47,697 bases of DNA from Actinomycetes bacterium (lineage in GTDB: Bacteria > Actinomycetota > Acidimicrobiia > Acidimicrobiales > SZUA-35), in contig JAJRQY010000041.1 in NCBI GenBank assembly GCA_024280015.1, forward strand, positions 1 to 47,697. The letters are read 5' to 3'. Position numbers and translations under genes: made by a program. The first letter of the stretch is position 1, and the number at the start of each line of letters is the position of its first letter. Below, in pieces: positions 8,058-15,576 of this stretch. Under the pieces are notes generated by a model, which was given only the letters and a program-made list of their open reading frames with translations, was not told the DNA's origin and ran no database searches.

Positions 8058-8681
8058 ATGGCTAAGGTCCTAGTAGGCGCTGTCACGTTTGGTTTGATTG
8101 CTTCGAGCTGTGGCTTCGCCGAGTCCGAGGTCGTCCTTCAGCCGGACGCGAATCGCGAGATCGTGCTGGATATGGGTGAGTTCACGTTTGGTGCCGACGT
8201 AATCGAAGTCACCGCGGGCGAGACCGTCACCTTCGTTTTGGTCAACGAGGGAAGCAATGAACACGAATTCATGATTGGGCGAAACGTACAAGAGACCTCA
8301 CTCGGGTATCCAAACGGGTTCGAGCACGACTTCTTCGAAGACGGCATACCAATGGTTGAACCTCCCTCAGCTGGCATGGACATGGCTGCGATGGCTGCAG
8401 GTGAGATGGATGGGATGGACATGTCAGATGATGGGGTGATGTCTGATGATGAGATGGATGCCATGGATGGGATGGAGTCTTCGGGAGACGCCGCACTCGA
8501 GGGTGAGGAGGACGGTGTTCATGCTGGCTTCATGGTGCAGCGCCGACCGGGAGAGGTTGCTCGGCTAACGATGACCGTTCCCGAGGATGCCGTCGGGGAA
8601 TGGGACATTGGATGCTTCCGGGGCCTCGGTTCACATTGGGATGCGGGAATGCGGGCGACTCTGATCGTCAAGGCGGCATAG
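8058..8681 (+). CDS. Cupredoxin-like lipoprotein with Met/Asp-rich insertion
   Basis: ATG 8058 follows AAAGAGG at good spacing, 45 bases after ctaE. The N-terminus is a short lipoprotein signal ending at C18 (LIASSCGF), placing the protein on the outer membrane face. The rest is a plastocyanin/azurin-like fold: ITAGETVTF-type strand, H69 (NEHEFMIG), then C186, H193 and M198 in WDIGCFRGLGSHWDAGM, a complete type-1 copper set. Between the first His and the Cys-His-Met cluster lies an insertion (about 99-145) with 11 Met and many Asp/Glu, like copper-chaperone Met motifs. Possible roles are electron donor to CuA or copper delivery to the oxidase. The position at the end of the oxidase operon supports a link, but the exact role is inference. 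Confidence 0.85.
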   Translation: MAKVLVGAVTFGLIASSCGFAESEVVLQPDANREIVLDMGEFTFGADVIEVTAGETVTFVLVNEGSNEHEFMIGRNVQETSLGYPNGFEHDFFEDGIPMVEPPSAGMDMAAMAAGEMDGMDMSDDGVMSDDEMDAMDGMESSGDAALEGEEDGVHAGFMVQRRPGEVARLTMTVPEDAVGEWDIGCFRGLGSHWDAGMRATLIVKAA

Positions 8682-8831
8682 CGGGCACACCGAGCCAGTC
8701 GGCAAGGTTTGAACTTGGTGGCGAGCCGTTTCGTAAGCGGCCCCGCTGCTGTAGCTCGGGTGGCTGCTGCGCGGTAGAGGGAAAGCGCCGTCTTCCTTTG
8801 CTGTCCTCAGCAACTACCACGGTCTAAGGGC

Positions 8832-8865
8832 GTCGTGTTGGGGGTGCCTGCACCCCCAACACGAC
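8832..8865. terminator. Perfect 15-bp hairpin after the oxidase operon
   Basis: GTCGTGTTGGGGGTG (8832-8846), loop CCTG, then the exact complement CACCCCCAACACGAC (8851-8865). No T-run follows, so it is an L-shaped terminator or RNA-stabilising hairpin of the kind common in GC-rich bacteria, not a classical intrinsic terminator. It lies 150 bases past the cupredoxin gene and before the DUF4214 gene. The 8682-8831 stretch before it has no supportable gene. Confidence 0.75.
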
Positions 8866-8941
8866 ACTGTCTCGCACCATTGAATGGGACCTATCGGTGG
8901 GAGATGATCTTCAATGACCACGAGTTGAGGACGGGATCATC

Positions 8942-10123
8942 ATGGGAACTGGGCGAGAGATAGTCGCGAACAAGATGCAGACGAGCGAAGAATATCGCGT
9001 CATCAATAGGCTGAATCGGCTCGCCGCCTTGGTGTCGGCCATCGCGGTCATGGCGGTCACGTTGTCCATGGCGCCGACTCCGGTCGCAGCTCAAACCGAA
9101 ACCGAAGCTGGTGTATTTCGGCTGTATTGTGCCTACTTCTTGCGGCAGCCGGATGCCGGTGGTTTCCAGTACTGGCTATCGCTCCGTGAAGAAGGTCTGC
9201 CACTTGAGGCCGTAGCAGAGAACTTCGCTCTTTCGACCGAGTTTCGAAATACCTACGGTAAGCAAGTATCGACCGCTGATTTTGTGACCCTGATCTATTC
9301 GAACCTCTTTGAGCGGGCGCCAGACGCCGACGGGTTTCAGTACTGGATTGGCATCATCGACGATGGTCTAGCACGTGGCCGCGTGATGACCTACTTCAGT
9401 GAGTCACAGGAGTATAAGACCCGGATTGAGACTGTTGGCTGCGAAGGGGGAGGCGCCGGCGGTGGCGGTGGTGAACTGATCAACACCGACAAGATCCATG
9501 TTCTGCGTGCTCGTAGTGGCACCGGTGGTTCGTCCTCAGACACGCTGGTGCGCGCAGCCTTCTCTTCATGGAATCCGACAACTGGTCGACTGACGGCGAG
9601 GACAGTCTTCGGGTTCGGCGCGGTGGCCGAGCAGATCAACGCCTGGGCTAAGCTTGAGTCGGGACTCAAACCGCATCGACCGACCGCATCCTTGTCGATA
9701 AACGTGGATTGGAACGGACGTTTGTCCGCCTTCAACAGTATTGATAGTCATGCCAATGCTGAGGTCGTTGTCCGAGTTCGAGAGCGAGATAGCGGCAGGG
9801 TGGTGTGGGAGCAGTCGCTGCTCGAAGACGGAGTTGGAGCTGGCTATCAGGGCATTACTGCCCTACAGGTTGATGGGGAGGCCAACCGCACGTTCCAACT
9901 GCCGACCTTGGACACGGCGGTGATCTACCGGGCCGAGGTTGAACTCCGATGTACCGCCAACGTCACGGTCAGCCTGGGCACCACGGTCTGTGACATGAGT
10001 CCAGGGTTGCTCGTCGCGGGTTCGAATCCCGACTACGGGGTGACCTTGATCAGCTGGTCCTTAGAATACGACAAGGGACTTTGTCCTCCGGAGCTGCAGC
10101 GAGACGGCTGTATCTATCGATAG
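8942..10123 (+). CDS. Secreted DUF4214-domain protein
   Basis: The 393-residue protein has an N-terminal signal peptide (hydrophobic about 28-42, likely cleavage after VAA at 50). Two DUF4214-type repeats follow: YFLRQPDAGGFQYWLSL (about 65-81) and LFERAPDADGFQYWIGI (122-138), each with the P-D-A-x-G-F-x-Y-W core. DUF4214 is found in secreted and surface proteins, often with adhesion or matrix domains, and has no firm biochemical role. A Gly-rich linker (about 168-177) leads to a C-terminal domain of about 210 residues that looks beta-rich and carries paired cysteines near its end; I do not recognise it. GAGG 11 bases before ATG 8942 is a reasonable ribosome site; ATG 8975 is an alternative. 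Confidence 0.85.
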   Translation: MGTGREIVANKMQTSEEYRVINRLNRLAALVSAIAVMAVTLSMAPTPVAAQTETEAGVFRLYCAYFLRQPDAGGFQYWLSLREEGLPLEAVAENFALSTEFRNTYGKQVSTADFVTLIYSNLFERAPDADGFQYWIGIIDDGLARGRVMTYFSESQEYKTRIETVGCEGGGAGGGGGELINTDKIHVLRARSGTGGSSSDTLVRAAFSSWNPTTGRLTARTVFGFGAVAEQINAWAKLESGLKPHRPTASLSINVDWNGRLSAFNSIDSHANAEVVVRVRERDSGRVVWEQSLLEDGVGAGYQGITALQVDGEANRTFQLPTLDTAVIYRAEVELRCTANVTVSLGTTVCDMSPGLLVAGSNPDYGVTLISWSLEYDKGLCPPELQRDGCIYR

Positions 10124-10129
10124 TGGTCC

Positions 10130-10444
10130 CTAGCGCACTGGCTTCTTCTTGGGTGGAGCCTTGAACGGAGCCTCGAGTAGCATCTCGAATCGGGCATCGT
10201 CTGGCTGTTTTGGCTCATTGAGTTGTCGCAAAAAATTCTTCAGGGCGGCCCGGGCGGGTGGCACATGGTCGCCCTTGATCCCAGCGGAACGAGTGATTGC
10301 GTCCTTGGCCTTGGCTACCCGCTCCTTTCGCATGGCCTTCTCTTCGTCGGAAAACGTGCGAGTCACCTTGTTCTTGCGGGCCTCCTCGGTGGCTTTCCGG
10401 CGAGCCTCTGATTCTTGGAGCGGTGTGAGTTTGTTGCGTGGCAT
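10130..10444 (-). CDS. Small basic hypothetical protein
   Basis: The protein has 104 residues, is very rich in Lys/Arg/Ala and Glu, and begins MPRNKLTPLQESEARRKATE. The first two thirds are predicted as charged helix; the C-terminus is PPKKKPVR. AGGAGATCAAATCATC before the ATG is a good ribosome site, which supports a real gene. I do not recognise a family; a nucleic-acid-associated role is only suggested by the charge. It is convergent with the DUF4214 gene (6 bases apart) and downstream of, and co-directional with, the glutamate-synthase-like gene but with its own start site. Confidence 0.7.
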   Translation of the reverse strand: MPRNKLTPLQESEARRKATEEARKNKVTRTFSDEEKAMRKERVAKAKDAITRSAGIKGDHVPPARAALKNFLRQLNEPKQPDDARFEMLLEAPFKAPPKKKPVR

Positions 10445-10521
10445 GATGATTTGATCTCCTGATGGCGACTGGTGAGCCTAGCGGTGACGACAGCATGCAT
10501 CACCGACCAGGCGTTTCTCCT

Positions 10522-12090
10522 CTATGGCGTCAGAAGACCCGAGTAGGCGACTCCGCTCAGCTTGGCCATCTTGTCGTCCCATGTGGCCAGGTCGTTGGCG
10601 TTGAGTTTGCCGATGTGGTCGTGGCCACAAGCTCGTGCCATGACAGAAATGAGTTCGGTTGATGCCTGAAAAAAGGTGGCCAGTCGCTGGCTGGCTGCTT
10701 CACCGTCGAGGCGTGCCCGGAGCTCGGGTTTCTGGGTCGCAATGCCAGAGGGGCAATTGTTTGAGTTGCACATGCGGGCCGCGATGCACCCAATGGCCTG
10801 CATGGCCGAGTTCGAGATCGCGACCCCGTCGGCTCCGAGAGCAAGCGCCTTGACGAAGTCAACCGGCACGCGAAGTCCACCGGTGATGATGAGGGTGACA
10901 CGGCCGCTGGCCCCGCGTTCGTCGAGATAGCGGCGGGCGCGCGCCAGTGCAGGAATGGTTGGCACACTGATGTGGTCACGGAACATCTCCGGGGCTGCGC
11001 CAGTACCTCCACCGCGGCCGTCGAGAATGATGTAGTCGACGCCAGAATCGAGAGCGAATCCGATGTCGGCCTCAATATGGTTGGCGCTGAGTTTCATGCC
11101 GATCGGGATTCCACCGCTGATCTCTCGCACCCGGTCTGAGAATCGCCGGAAATCCTCGGCGGTGTGCAGGTCCGGAAATGCTGCCGGCGAGATCGCTGCC
11201 TCGCCCTCAGGAATCTGGCGAACTTGTGAGATCTTGCCGATGTTCTTGGAGCCAGGAAGATGGCCACCGGTTCCGGTCTTGGCCCCTTGTCCTCCCTTGA
11301 AATGAAAGGCCTGCACGAGGGGGATGAGCTCTTCACGGTACCCAAATTGTGCACTGGCCAACTCGTAGAAGTAGCGACTATTGGCCTGCTGTTCTTCCGG
11401 AAGCATTCCGCCCTCACCTGAGCAGATTCCGGTGCCAGCCAATTCGGCTCCAGTGGCCAATGCCACTTTTGCTTCCTCGGAGAGGGCCCCAAAACTCATG
11501 TCAGATACGAAGAGCGGGATCTTGAGGCGGAGCGGCTTTTCTGCCTGAGGGCCGATCACGAGTTCGGTTCCGACGGCCACCTCATCCAATAGGGGTTTGG
11601 TTGCCATTTGGGCCGCCATGATCTGGAGGTCATTCCAGTGCGGGAGATCCTTGCGGGGCACGCCCATCGAGGTCATCGGCCCGTGGTGGCCAAGCTTGGT
11701 CAGTCCATCCCGTGCGAGTTCGTGAATATAGGCAACCGTTGGCTCTTCGGGCGTTGCCCTCGCAAGCGGGGCACCGGAGTCGCCGAGTGAGACTGGCGTT
11801 TCCGTCGTGGTCTCGTCGCCGCTCGTTCCGTCGGTGCCGACCATGTCATCGGAGAATTGGGCGTGGGTGCCGTCGCAGTATGGGGCGCTGCCTGAGTGTT
11901 TGCAGGCACACAAATAGACTTCGCCATCAGCGTCAGGGGCAAAGGCGACAGGCGAGAATTCCGTGCCAACGTGTGAACCATCGCAGAAAGGCTGGTTCAG
12001 TGATCGACCGCAAGCACACCAGTGGTACTCCTCGCCAGCCGTGACATTGACTGGCTTTGGTGTGTTGTCGGCAATGATCGGTTCAGACAT
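10522..12090 (-). CDS. Double CDGSH iron-sulfur domain fused to FMN-dependent glutamate synthase-like domain
   Basis: Read from ATG 12090 the protein has 522 residues. Two CDGSH motifs open it: C25, C27, C36, H40 ([16 protein letters not shown]) and C61, C63, C72, H76 ([16 protein letters not shown]), each a three-Cys-one-His [2Fe-2S] site. After an acidic linker (about 80-115) comes a ferredoxin-type glutamate synthase alpha-subunit-like barrel with FMN/active-site patterns [16 protein letters not shown] (196-211), [12 protein letters not shown] (265-276), [11 protein letters not shown] (357-367) and a [3Fe-4S] cluster at C435, C441, C446. The glutaminase domain is absent, so it probably acts as a flavin/Fe-S oxidoreductase whose substrate need not be glutamate. 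It is divergent from the BFD/FAD unit, 54 bases away, with a shared inverted repeat. Confidence 0.9.
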   Translation of the reverse strand: MSEPIIADNTPKPVNVTAGEEYHWCACGRSLNQPFCDGSHVGTEFSPVAFAPDADGEVYLCACKHSGSAPYCDGTHAQFSDDMVGTDGTSGDETTTETPVSLGDSGAPLARATPEEPTVAYIHELARDGLTKLGHHGPMTSMGVPRKDLPHWNDLQIMAAQMATKPLLDEVAVGTELVIGPQAEKPLRLKIPLFVSDMSFGALSEEAKVALATGAELAGTGICSGEGGMLPEEQQANSRYFYELASAQFGYREELIPLVQAFHFKGGQGAKTGTGGHLPGSKNIGKISQVRQIPEGEAAISPAAFPDLHTAEDFRRFSDRVREISGGIPIGMKLSANHIEADIGFALDSGVDYIILDGRGGGTGAAPEMFRDHISVPTIPALARARRYLDERGASGRVTLIITGGLRVPVDFVKALALGADGVAISNSAMQAIGCIAARMCNSNNCPSGIATQKPELRARLDGEAASQRLATFFQASTELISVMARACGHDHIGKLNANDLATWDDKMAKLSGVAYSGLLTP

Positions 12091-12118
12091 TGGAGGTGGT
12101 GTCCCCTTGGTTTGACAA

Positions 12119-12139
12119 TGCCGACTCGGATTGTCGGCA
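12119..12139. promoter_or_regulatory. 21-bp inverted repeat in the divergent redox intergenic region
   Basis: TGCCGAC (12119-12125), 7-base spacer TCGGATT, GTCGGCA (12133-12139). The arms are exact complements, and the site sits between two divergent redox genes only 54 bases apart, just after a TTGACA at 12112-12117 on the plus strand. This placement suits an operator controlling both directions. No regulator is encoded beside it; the nearest is the MarR gene 3 kb away. Confidence 0.5.
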
Positions 12140-12144
12140 GAGTT

Positions 12145-12387
12145 ATGATCGACGCTGACCCCGGCTACGGGCGCATTGTTTGCCACTGCGAGAAGGTGTC
12201 GCACAGCGAGATCGTCGACTCCTTGAGTTCGCCGATTCCAGCTACCTCACTCGACGGGGTCCGTCGCAGGACGCGTGCGTTACAGGGACGGTGCCAAGGC
12301 TTCAACTGCATGGCTGAAGTCGTGTCGCTCGTGTCAACATCAACCGGTCAGTCACCATCGAACGTCATGGGCCTATCCAATGATTGA
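12145..12387 (+). CDS. Stand-alone BFD-like [2Fe-2S] domain protein
   Basis: This 80-residue protein consists almost entirely of a BFD-like (bacterioferritin-associated ferredoxin) domain. It has C13-x-C15 (IVCHCEKVSHSEI), the PxPATSLDGVRRRTRA helix region, and C50-x4-C55 (GRCQGFNC). This domain normally forms the C-terminus of GlpA-type glycerol-3-phosphate or opine dehydrogenases. Here it is a separate gene without the FAD domain that usually precedes it, since nothing upstream in frame encodes one. ATG 12145 lies just after CGGCAGAG. It overlaps the next gene's ATG by 8 bases, so it is likely an electron-transfer subunit of the following FAD oxidoreductase. Confidence 0.8.
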   Translation: MIDADPGYGRIVCHCEKVSHSEIVDSLSSPIPATSLDGVRRRTRALQGRCQGFNCMAEVVSLVSTSTGQSPSNVMGLSND

Positions 12388-13408
12388 CCATGATCAACGA
12401 CGCACAAGCCATGTTGACGTCGCCATTGTCGGAGCCGGACCAGCTGGCCTGAGCGCGGCGATCAAGCTCAAGAGTCTCGGAATCGATCGCGTCCTTGTGC
12501 TCGAGAGATCAGGGAGCGCTGGTGGAGTACCCCAGTTTTGTCACCATCTCGGATTTGGGGTTCGAGACCGACACCGCGTGCAAACGGGACCGACTTATGC
12601 CAGATCCCTCGTATCCAGGGCGGAGTCGGTCGGGGTCGACCTCCGACTCAACGCCACAGTCACCGGTTGGCATGAAGACAAGTCCCTTCTCGTGAGTTCG
12701 GAGGAAGGGTTGAGCCTGATCGAGGCCGACGCGGTACTCATCGCTACTGGGGCACGAGAAGGTAGCAGGGCATCAGCCCTGGTATCAGGTAGCCGGGCCA
12801 GCGGTGTGCTCACTACCGGATCCTTGCAGCGGTTGGTCTATGAGCATGGATTTCGGGTCGGCAATCGAGCGGTGATTGTTGGGGCCGAACTGGTGTCGTT
12901 CTCGGCCTTGCTGACGCTCCGGTCAGCTGGCGTGAAAGTGGTGGCCATGGTGACGCCGGAGACTGAGATTCAGCTGTATTCGGTACTGTCGCCGCTTCGT
13001 CGAGTTCTCAATCGGTGGAGTCGACGTTTTCCCCTTGTTCCGATTCATCTATCGAGCGAGGTGATGTCAATCGAAGGAACCGGCCGCGTCGCTGGAGTTC
13101 AGGTTCGTGATAATCGCACGGGTAGCGAGCGAAGAATTGATTGTGACACCGTTGTGTTCACCGGACAGTGGCGCCCTGAGCGAGAGGTGGCGGTGGCAGC
13201 CGGTGTTCGTCTCAATAGCGGATCACGCGGCCCCGGTATCGATGAGAGCTACATGACGTCGATACCCGGTGTCTTCGCAGCCGGCAATGTTCTTCGAGGA
13301 ATCGAGCAAGCAGATTTCGCCTCCTTGGAGGGAAGGAGAGCAGCTGCCTCCATTGGAAACTATCTAGCGGCGGCCCCGGGATCGTCTGAAATGGGATGCC
13401 CGATTTGA
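12380..13408 (+). CDS. FAD/NAD(P)-dependent oxidoreductase (Thermotoga GlpA-operon partner type)
   Basis: The 342-residue protein has an N-terminal Rossmann FAD motif (VAIVGAGPAGLSAA, 14-27), then GGVPQFCHHLGFG (48-60). This corresponds to the GG-x-L-x-Q-C-I-H-x-GFG pattern of pyridine-nucleotide-disulphide-type subunits that partner GlpA-like dehydrogenases. A second dinucleotide-binding region lies near NRAVIVGAELVSFSALL, where the usual GxGxxG is eroded, and the FAD-closing motif GVFAAGNVLRG is near the C-terminus. ATG 12380 overlaps the BFD gene. With the BFD protein it forms a split version of a multi-subunit dehydrogenase; the substrate-oxidising DAO-type subunit is not encoded here. 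Confidence 0.85.
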   Translation: MIDHDQRRTSHVDVAIVGAGPAGLSAAIKLKSLGIDRVLVLERSGSAGGVPQFCHHLGFGVRDRHRVQTGPTYARSLVSRAESVGVDLRLNATVTGWHEDKSLLVSSEEGLSLIEADAVLIATGAREGSRASALVSGSRASGVLTTGSLQRLVYEHGFRVGNRAVIVGAELVSFSALLTLRSAGVKVVAMVTPETEIQLYSVLSPLRRVLNRWSRRFPLVPIHLSSEVMSIEGTGRVAGVQVRDNRTGSERRIDCDTVVFTGQWRPEREVAVAAGVRLNSGSRGPGIDESYMTSIPGVFAAGNVLRGIEQADFASLEGRRAAASIGNYLAAAPGSSEMGCPI

Positions 13409-13420
13409 GCTGGGGCGGGT

Positions 13421-13660
13421 GTGGATTGGGTTGTGCCGGACCGTTGGTCAGGGGACGGCTGGTCCACGAGTCCAATCCTGTTGCGGGCAATCGAACCTGG
13501 ACCCAAAGCCCAACTCACGGTACGGCTCGATGGCAGCATTGTGTACTCCCGCACCATCCGAAGAGTCCCCGTCCATCACACCATTCACATTCCCGCTGAC
13601 TGGGCGGATTCAGTGAATCTTGGGAGCGGTGGCAGTTTGGAAATCTCGATAGAACGGTAG
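13421..13660 (+). CDS. Small hypothetical protein following the FAD oxidoreductase
   Basis: A 79-residue frame starts at GTG 13421 after GGGGCGG and lies in the same reading frame as the oxidoreductase, 12 bases past its stop. The sequence looks like a small beta protein (QLTVRLDGSIVYSRTI, HHTIHIPADWADS) and lacks cysteines. In related operons this slot often holds a Cys-rich DUF1667 subunit, so this would be an atypical third subunit or an unrelated protein. It is supported by position and codon-like texture only. Confidence 0.5.
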   Translation: MDWVVPDRWSGDGWSTSPILLRAIEPGPKAQLTVRLDGSIVYSRTIRRVPVHHTIHIPADWADSVNLGSGGSLEISIER

Positions 13661-13728
13661 CGGAAGTCGTGGAGTAAGGGCGGCCTTGGCTTGACCAGCG
13701 CGCTTATTCACCGGTACCTGTACATGAT

Positions 13729-13749
13729 ATCATTCGGCTACCGAACGAT
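13729..13749. promoter_or_regulatory. 21-bp palindrome upstream of the DyP peroxidase-marR operon
   Basis: ATCATTCGG (13729-13737), CTA, CCGAACGAT (13741-13749). The arms match at 8 of 9 positions. It ends 16 bases before the GTG start of the peroxidase gene. The length and symmetry suit a MarR-family dimer, and a MarR gene is the second gene of this transcript, so autoregulation through this site is the simplest reading (inference). Confidence 0.6.
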
Positions 13750-13765
13750 TCTGGAGTGTGTACAA

Positions 13766-15022
13766 GTGGTTGATCGTCGACAATTCCTGACCGGAAGTGC
13801 TGCGGGTCTAGCTGGAGTAGCTGGGGGTGTTCTGCTCGGAGGAGAGCTACTCGGCTCGGACAGTGAGTCAGCATCGAATGAGACTGCGATGTCAGGCCAG
13901 AGCATCCCGTTCCGCGGCAAGAGGCAAGCCGGAATCACCAATCCCGCTCCGACCTATGCCACCTTCGCCGCCTTTGACCTGACCAATCGCGAACAATCCG
14001 CCACTCGTGCACTGTTGGAATCCTGGACCAATGTGGCCGAACAGCTCTCGGTTGGGACAGCAATCCAAGGTGACTCAGGAGAGGCAACAGGGATGGGACC
14101 GTCAGGGCTGACAGTCACCTTTGGCTTCGGCGAAACCCTGTTTGATGATCAGTGTGCCCCGGCTTCGGCCCGGCCAGCAGGCTTGGTGACTCTCCCGGAG
14201 TTTCCTGGTGATCAGCTGGACCCAGCATGGGGAGGCGGGGACTTGCTGGTACAGGTGTGTGCCGGGGACCCCACCGTTGTATCCCATGCAGTGCGTCAGC
14301 TCCGCCGTGTTGGGCAGGGCACCGCAAGGCTCCGTTGGTCTCAAGCTGGCTTCTTGCCTCAAGTGCCGGGCGAGACACCTCGGAACCTCTTTGGTCAGGT
14401 GGACGGGACTGCAAACCCCGCTGCGGACTCGGCTGAGCTGGATGAACTGGTGTGGGTTACCGACGGCCCGGCCTGGATGACCGGTGGAACCTTCCTAGCG
14501 ACTCGACGAATTCGCATGATCATGACCGCTTGGGACCGGATGAGCCTTGACGTACAGGAGGCAACGGTTGGTCGTGATCGGGAAACCGGCGCCCCCCTTT
14601 CGGGAGGTGATGAGTTCACCGAACTCGACCTTGATGCCGTCAGCGATGGAGTTCCACTAATTGCCGCCGATGCTCATGTCCGTATCGCCAAGGCCAACGG
14701 GCCGGGAATGCTTCGCCGTGGTTATAGCTACGACAGCGGACCATTGGTAGTTGGAGCGGCAGCGGACGTTCCCGACGAGATGAATCATGATGAGCATGGG
14801 CAGCAAGATCATCGGCCGATGATGGCCGCCATGGATGACCATGACGCAGGCCTCTTCTTTGCTGCCTTCATGCGAGATCCGGCCGAGCAGTTCGTGCCAA
14901 TGCAGCAAGCCCTCAGTGCCACAGATGCGTTGAGTCACTTCTTGGCCTATACCTCTGCCGATCTGTGGGCAATCCCGGCGGGTGCAACCACGGGATCGAT
15001 CGCCGCTGATCTGTTCGCATGA
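13766..15022 (+). CDS. Tat-exported DyP-type heme peroxidase with His/Met-rich insertion
   Basis: GTG 13766 with GGAG 8 bases upstream gives a 418-residue protein beginning with a Tat signal (DRRQFLTGSAAG). DyP peroxidases use heme and H2O2 to oxidise bulky substrates. The family GxxDG motif is at 210-214 (FGQVDGTANP), the proximal heme His is H304 (AHVRIAKAN), and the distal Arg is R318 in LRRGYSYD. The ending DAGLFFAAFMRDPAEQFVP is also typical. Between GYSYD and GLFF lies an unusual insertion (about 334-360) rich in His, Met and Asp (NHDEHGQQDHRPMM), which could bind metal. The stop overlaps the MarR gene by 4 bases. An upstream in-frame TTG at 13691 is disfavoured because it would bury the Tat motif. 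Confidence 0.9.
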   Translation: MVDRRQFLTGSAAGLAGVAGGVLLGGELLGSDSESASNETAMSGQSIPFRGKRQAGITNPAPTYATFAAFDLTNREQSATRALLESWTNVAEQLSVGTAIQGDSGEATGMGPSGLTVTFGFGETLFDDQCAPASARPAGLVTLPEFPGDQLDPAWGGGDLLVQVCAGDPTVVSHAVRQLRRVGQGTARLRWSQAGFLPQVPGETPRNLFGQVDGTANPAADSAELDELVWVTDGPAWMTGGTFLATRRIRMIMTAWDRMSLDVQEATVGRDRETGAPLSGGDEFTELDLDAVSDGVPLIAADAHVRIAKANGPGMLRRGYSYDSGPLVVGAAADVPDEMNHDEHGQQDHRPMMAAMDDHDAGLFFAAFMRDPAEQFVPMQQALSATDALSHFLAYTSADLWAIPAGATTGSIAADLFA

Positions 15023-15513
15023 GCACCAGCACGGCCTGGGATTACGTCTCGCCCGTATTGGATGAGGTCGACCAACTTTCAGATGCCGTGGTGTCCTTTG
15101 TCCGCAATTTTGGTCTGTTGCAGTCTGATCAAACCCCATGCGGGCAGCCGTTGACCGTGTCTCAGGCTCATGCGTTGGGTGAGATAGAAGCTCGACCAGG
15201 GATCACCCAGCGAGACCTGGCACTAGCCTTAGGCCTGGCGAGGGCCACCGTGAGCGAACTGATTGGTGAGCTCATCGATCGAGACTGGGTTGAACAAGAG
15301 CCGTCTGTGACCGACCGTCGACAACGCTGTCTGACCGTCACTGTGCTTGGCCGCGAAGCGGCAGGGGATGTGGCTGAGGCCAGACGCACGCTTGTGCTCG
15401 AGATTGTCGAGTCTCTTACTCCTGATCAGCGCGCGCTCGTTGTCGCTGGGACTCTGCTGCTGGCCGATGGTGCCAAGCAGCGGCGAGACAAGATGAGTTC
15501 AACAGCCCCATAG
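15019..15513 (+). CDS. MarR-family transcriptional regulator
   Basis: The 164-residue protein has the MarR winged-helix layout: dimerising helices, then LTVSQAHALGEIEARPGITQ, recognition-helix region LALGLARATVSELIGELIDR, and wing SVTDRRQRCLTVTVLGRE with the D-x-R signature of MarR proteins. Two cysteines (C41 near QTPCGQ and C104 in RRQRCL) could sense oxidants, which would fit control of a peroxidase, but this is inference. ATG overlaps the peroxidase stop (ATGA), so the two are translationally coupled. The palindrome at 13729-13749 is its likely target. Confidence 0.88.
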   Translation: MSTSTAWDYVSPVLDEVDQLSDAVVSFVRNFGLLQSDQTPCGQPLTVSQAHALGEIEARPGITQRDLALALGLARATVSELIGELIDRDWVEQEPSVTDRRQRCLTVTVLGREAAGDVAEARRTLVLEIVESLTPDQRALVVAGTLLLADGAKQRRDKMSSTAP

Positions 15514-15523
15514 GCGAGAGTAT

Positions 15524-15548
15524 CTTGATCTGCCCAACAACGATCAAG
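15524..15548. terminator. Weak hairpin between convergent marR and permease genes
   Basis: CTTGATC (15524-15530) and GATCAAG (15542-15548) are exact complements around an 11-base loop, followed at once by a small GGCCG-ATCA-CGGCC hairpin (15549-15562). Lying between convergent genes, they could end transcription in both directions. There is no T-run, so confidence is low. Confidence 0.35.
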
Positions 15549-15576
15549 GGCCGATCACGGCCGAGACACCGGCAGG

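Noticed and set aside
8600-8827. Short plus-strand frame overlapping and following the cupredoxin gene
   Set aside because: Half of it overlaps the real gene out of frame, and there is no ribosome site or family pattern.
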